64,000 nt of DNA, taken from Haematococcus lacustris (taxonomy: Eukaryota; Chlorophyta; Chlorophyceae; Chlamydomonadales; Haematococcaceae). The position numbers and the translations under genes are program-made. The stretch spans positions 728,809-792,808 of the forward strand of contig JASKMD010000155.1 in the NCBI GenBank assembly GCA_030144725.1, read 5' to 3'. The notes below the pieces were generated by a model. That model saw nothing but the letters and a program-made list of their open reading frames with translations, had not been told where the DNA came from and searched no databases. Below are positions 62,427 through 64,000 of the stretch, piece by piece; the first letter of the stretch is position 1; the number at the start of each line of letters is the position of its first letter.

Positions 62427-63525
62427 AGCCAGTACTGGTCACAGCCAGCCAGCCAGTACTGGTCAGCCAGCCAGTACTGGTCACAGCCAGCCAGCCAGTA
62501 CTGGTCAGCCAGCCAGTACTGGTCAGCCAACCAGTACTGGTCACAGCCAGCCAGCCAGTACTGGTCAGCCAACCAGTACTGGTCACAGCCAGCCAGCCAG
62601 TACTGGTCAGCCAACCAGTACTGGTCACAGCCAGCCAGTACTGGTCAGCCAGCTAGTACGGGTCACAGCCAGCCAGCCAGTACTGGTCACAGCCAGCCAG
62701 TACTGGTCACAGCCAGCCAGCCAGTACTGGTCACAGCCAGCCAGTACTGGTCACAGCCAGCCAGTACAGGTCACAGCCAGCTAGTACTGGTCACAGCCAG
62801 CTAGTACTGGTCACAGCCAGCCAGCCAGTACTGGTCACAGCCAGCCAGCCAGTACTGGTCACAGCCAGCCAGCCAGTACTGGTCAGCCAGCCAGTACTGG
62901 TCACAGCCAGCCAGCCAGTACTGGTCAGCCAGCCAGTACTGGTCAGCCAGCCAGTACTGGTCACAGCCAGCCAGCCAGTACTGGTCACAGCCAGCCAGCC
63001 AGTACTGGTCAGCCAGCCAGTACTGGTCAGCCAGCCAGTACTGGTCACAGCCAGCCAGCCAGTACTGGTCAGCCAGCCAGTACTGGTCACAGCCAGCCAG
63101 CCAGTACTGGTCAGCCAACCAGTACTGGTCACAGCCAGCCAGCCAGTACTGGTCAGCCAACCAGTACTGGTCACAGCCAGCCAGTACTGGTCAGCCAGCT
63201 AGTACGGGTCACAGCCAGCCAGCCAGTACTGGTCACAGCCAGCCAGTACTGGTCACAGCCAGCCAGTACTGGTCACAGCCAGCCAGTACAGGTCACAGCC
63301 AGCTAGTACTGGTCACAGCCAGCTAGTACTGGTCACAGCCAGCCAGCCAGTACTGGTCACAGCCAGCCAGCCAGTACTGGTCACAGCCAGCCAGCCAGTA
63401 CTGGTCAGCCAGCCAGTACTGGTCACAGCCAGCCAGCCAGTACTGGTCAGCCTGGTTGTTAGTCAGTGTTGGTTGCCAGCCAGTGCTGGTTGCCAGCCAG
63501 TGTTGGTTGCCAGCCATTGCTGTGT
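62427..63525 (-). repeat. CCAGTACTGG satellite array, right arm (inverted)
   Basis: About 1.1 kb of the same units as the left arm, in reverse complement (GCCAGCCAGTACTGGTCA). It includes an internal duplication: a variant group with GCTAGTACGGG and CCAGTACAGG at 62,640-62,810 reappears at 63,190-63,330, spacing about 545 bp. The right end decays into CCAGTGCTGG/CCAGTGTTGG variants near 63,460-63,520. Confidence 0.97.
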
Positions 63526-64000
63526 GTTATGCCAGCCAGTAATGTGTGTCATGCATTGTAGTCATTGAGTACAGTAGAGCATTGCATGTAAGATGACTCT
63601 GTGTCACTTTGCAGGGGCTGGAGCATGGACGAGTACCTTCATTACATCAAGGTCGTTGGTCCCTACTTATGAGAGGACATTGATTTAGGACAACCAGCAC
63701 ATGAGATTGTGGAGGGTGTTAGTTGACGCTACATAGCTTGATGGTTGTGTGGCGCTGTGTGCTATGTAACATTGTGATAACCAGGAGTGGGTCATAGCAT
63801 GTGCATGTGGCTATAGAGTGTTGTCCTCATGGTGATATGTACTCAGTATACCTTGCAACATCAGTAGCTCAGTGTCACGTGTAAGTACATCCAACGGCTC
63901 TAGCCCAACGTGTAATAATCTCCAGCTTGGTAACCGTTTCCGAGCAAGCCCCTTCCTTCAGCCCTTTACCCAGCCCTTCAGCACTTAAGGGGGTCACACA
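63526..64000. other. Right end, no supported gene
   Basis: A possible terminal exon on the plus strand (63,615-63,672; ends MDEYLHYIKVVGPYL then TGA) follows a TTTGCAG acceptor. Without upstream exons it cannot be supported as a gene. Confidence 0.2.

Overview
The window looks like nuclear DNA of a green alga of the order Chlamydomonadales, probably a Haematococcus-like species (inference). Genes have many short exons with small introns. Donors are mostly GTGAGN/GTGGGN and acceptors TGCAG. GC is fairly high, proteins are rich in Ala, Gln and Pro, and simple repeats are abundant. No prokaryotic feature, rRNA, convincing tRNA or CRISPR array was seen.

Left third (1-26 kb): a run of minus-strand housekeeping genes. 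In order: the 5' end of an unidentified gene; an ABCF ATPase (612 aa, 16 exons reconstructed); a TPR protein (415 aa) with a huge (GGGGC)n array in intron 3; a dynamin-related GTPase (891 aa, 13 exons); a degenerate TnpB/Fanzor-like relic; a 516-aa protein with a poly-Asp tract; and an oxysterol-binding-protein homologue (579 aa) with a long disordered insertion. Nearly all joints preserve reading phase and family motifs, which is the main evidence for the models.

Middle (27-36 kb): a nested mobile-element block. A plus-strand 371-aa coiled-coil ORF is followed by a second TnpB/Fanzor-like relic on the minus strand. A complete Ty1/copia retrotransposon (28,867-33,888, 5-bp target duplication, 1509-aa ORF) has split this relic, and removing the element plus one duplication restores its frame. 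A second insertion of about 0.85 kb splits the same relic again. Immediately beyond lies a plus-strand FG-nucleoporin gene of NUP1/NUP136 or Nup153 type (35.7-44.7 kb). Its introns hold a telomere-like TTAGGG tract, a 27-bp minisatellite and a perfect hairpin.

Right third (45-64 kb): gene-poor and repeat-dominated. It holds a decayed multi-exon gene, a pure (GGGTGT)n array of about 770 bp, one clean hemerythrin/HHE-domain gene (228 aa), and two long satellite arrays built on the 10-bp palindrome CCAGTACTGG. These arrays lie in inverted orientation at 55.1-57.1 and 62.4-63.5 kb, and the sequence next to them is also inverted. They form the arms of a palindromic structure of about 8 kb. The space between carries diverged Pro-rich modules on both strands.

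The genes are unrelated housekeeping functions (translation or ribosome-associated ATPase, membrane remodelling, lipid transfer, nuclear pore, iron/oxygen-binding protein), not a cluster. The unusual content is the repeat and mobile-element architecture. Exon joints were inferred by eye from splice signals, phase and family knowledge; no alignment or transcript was available.
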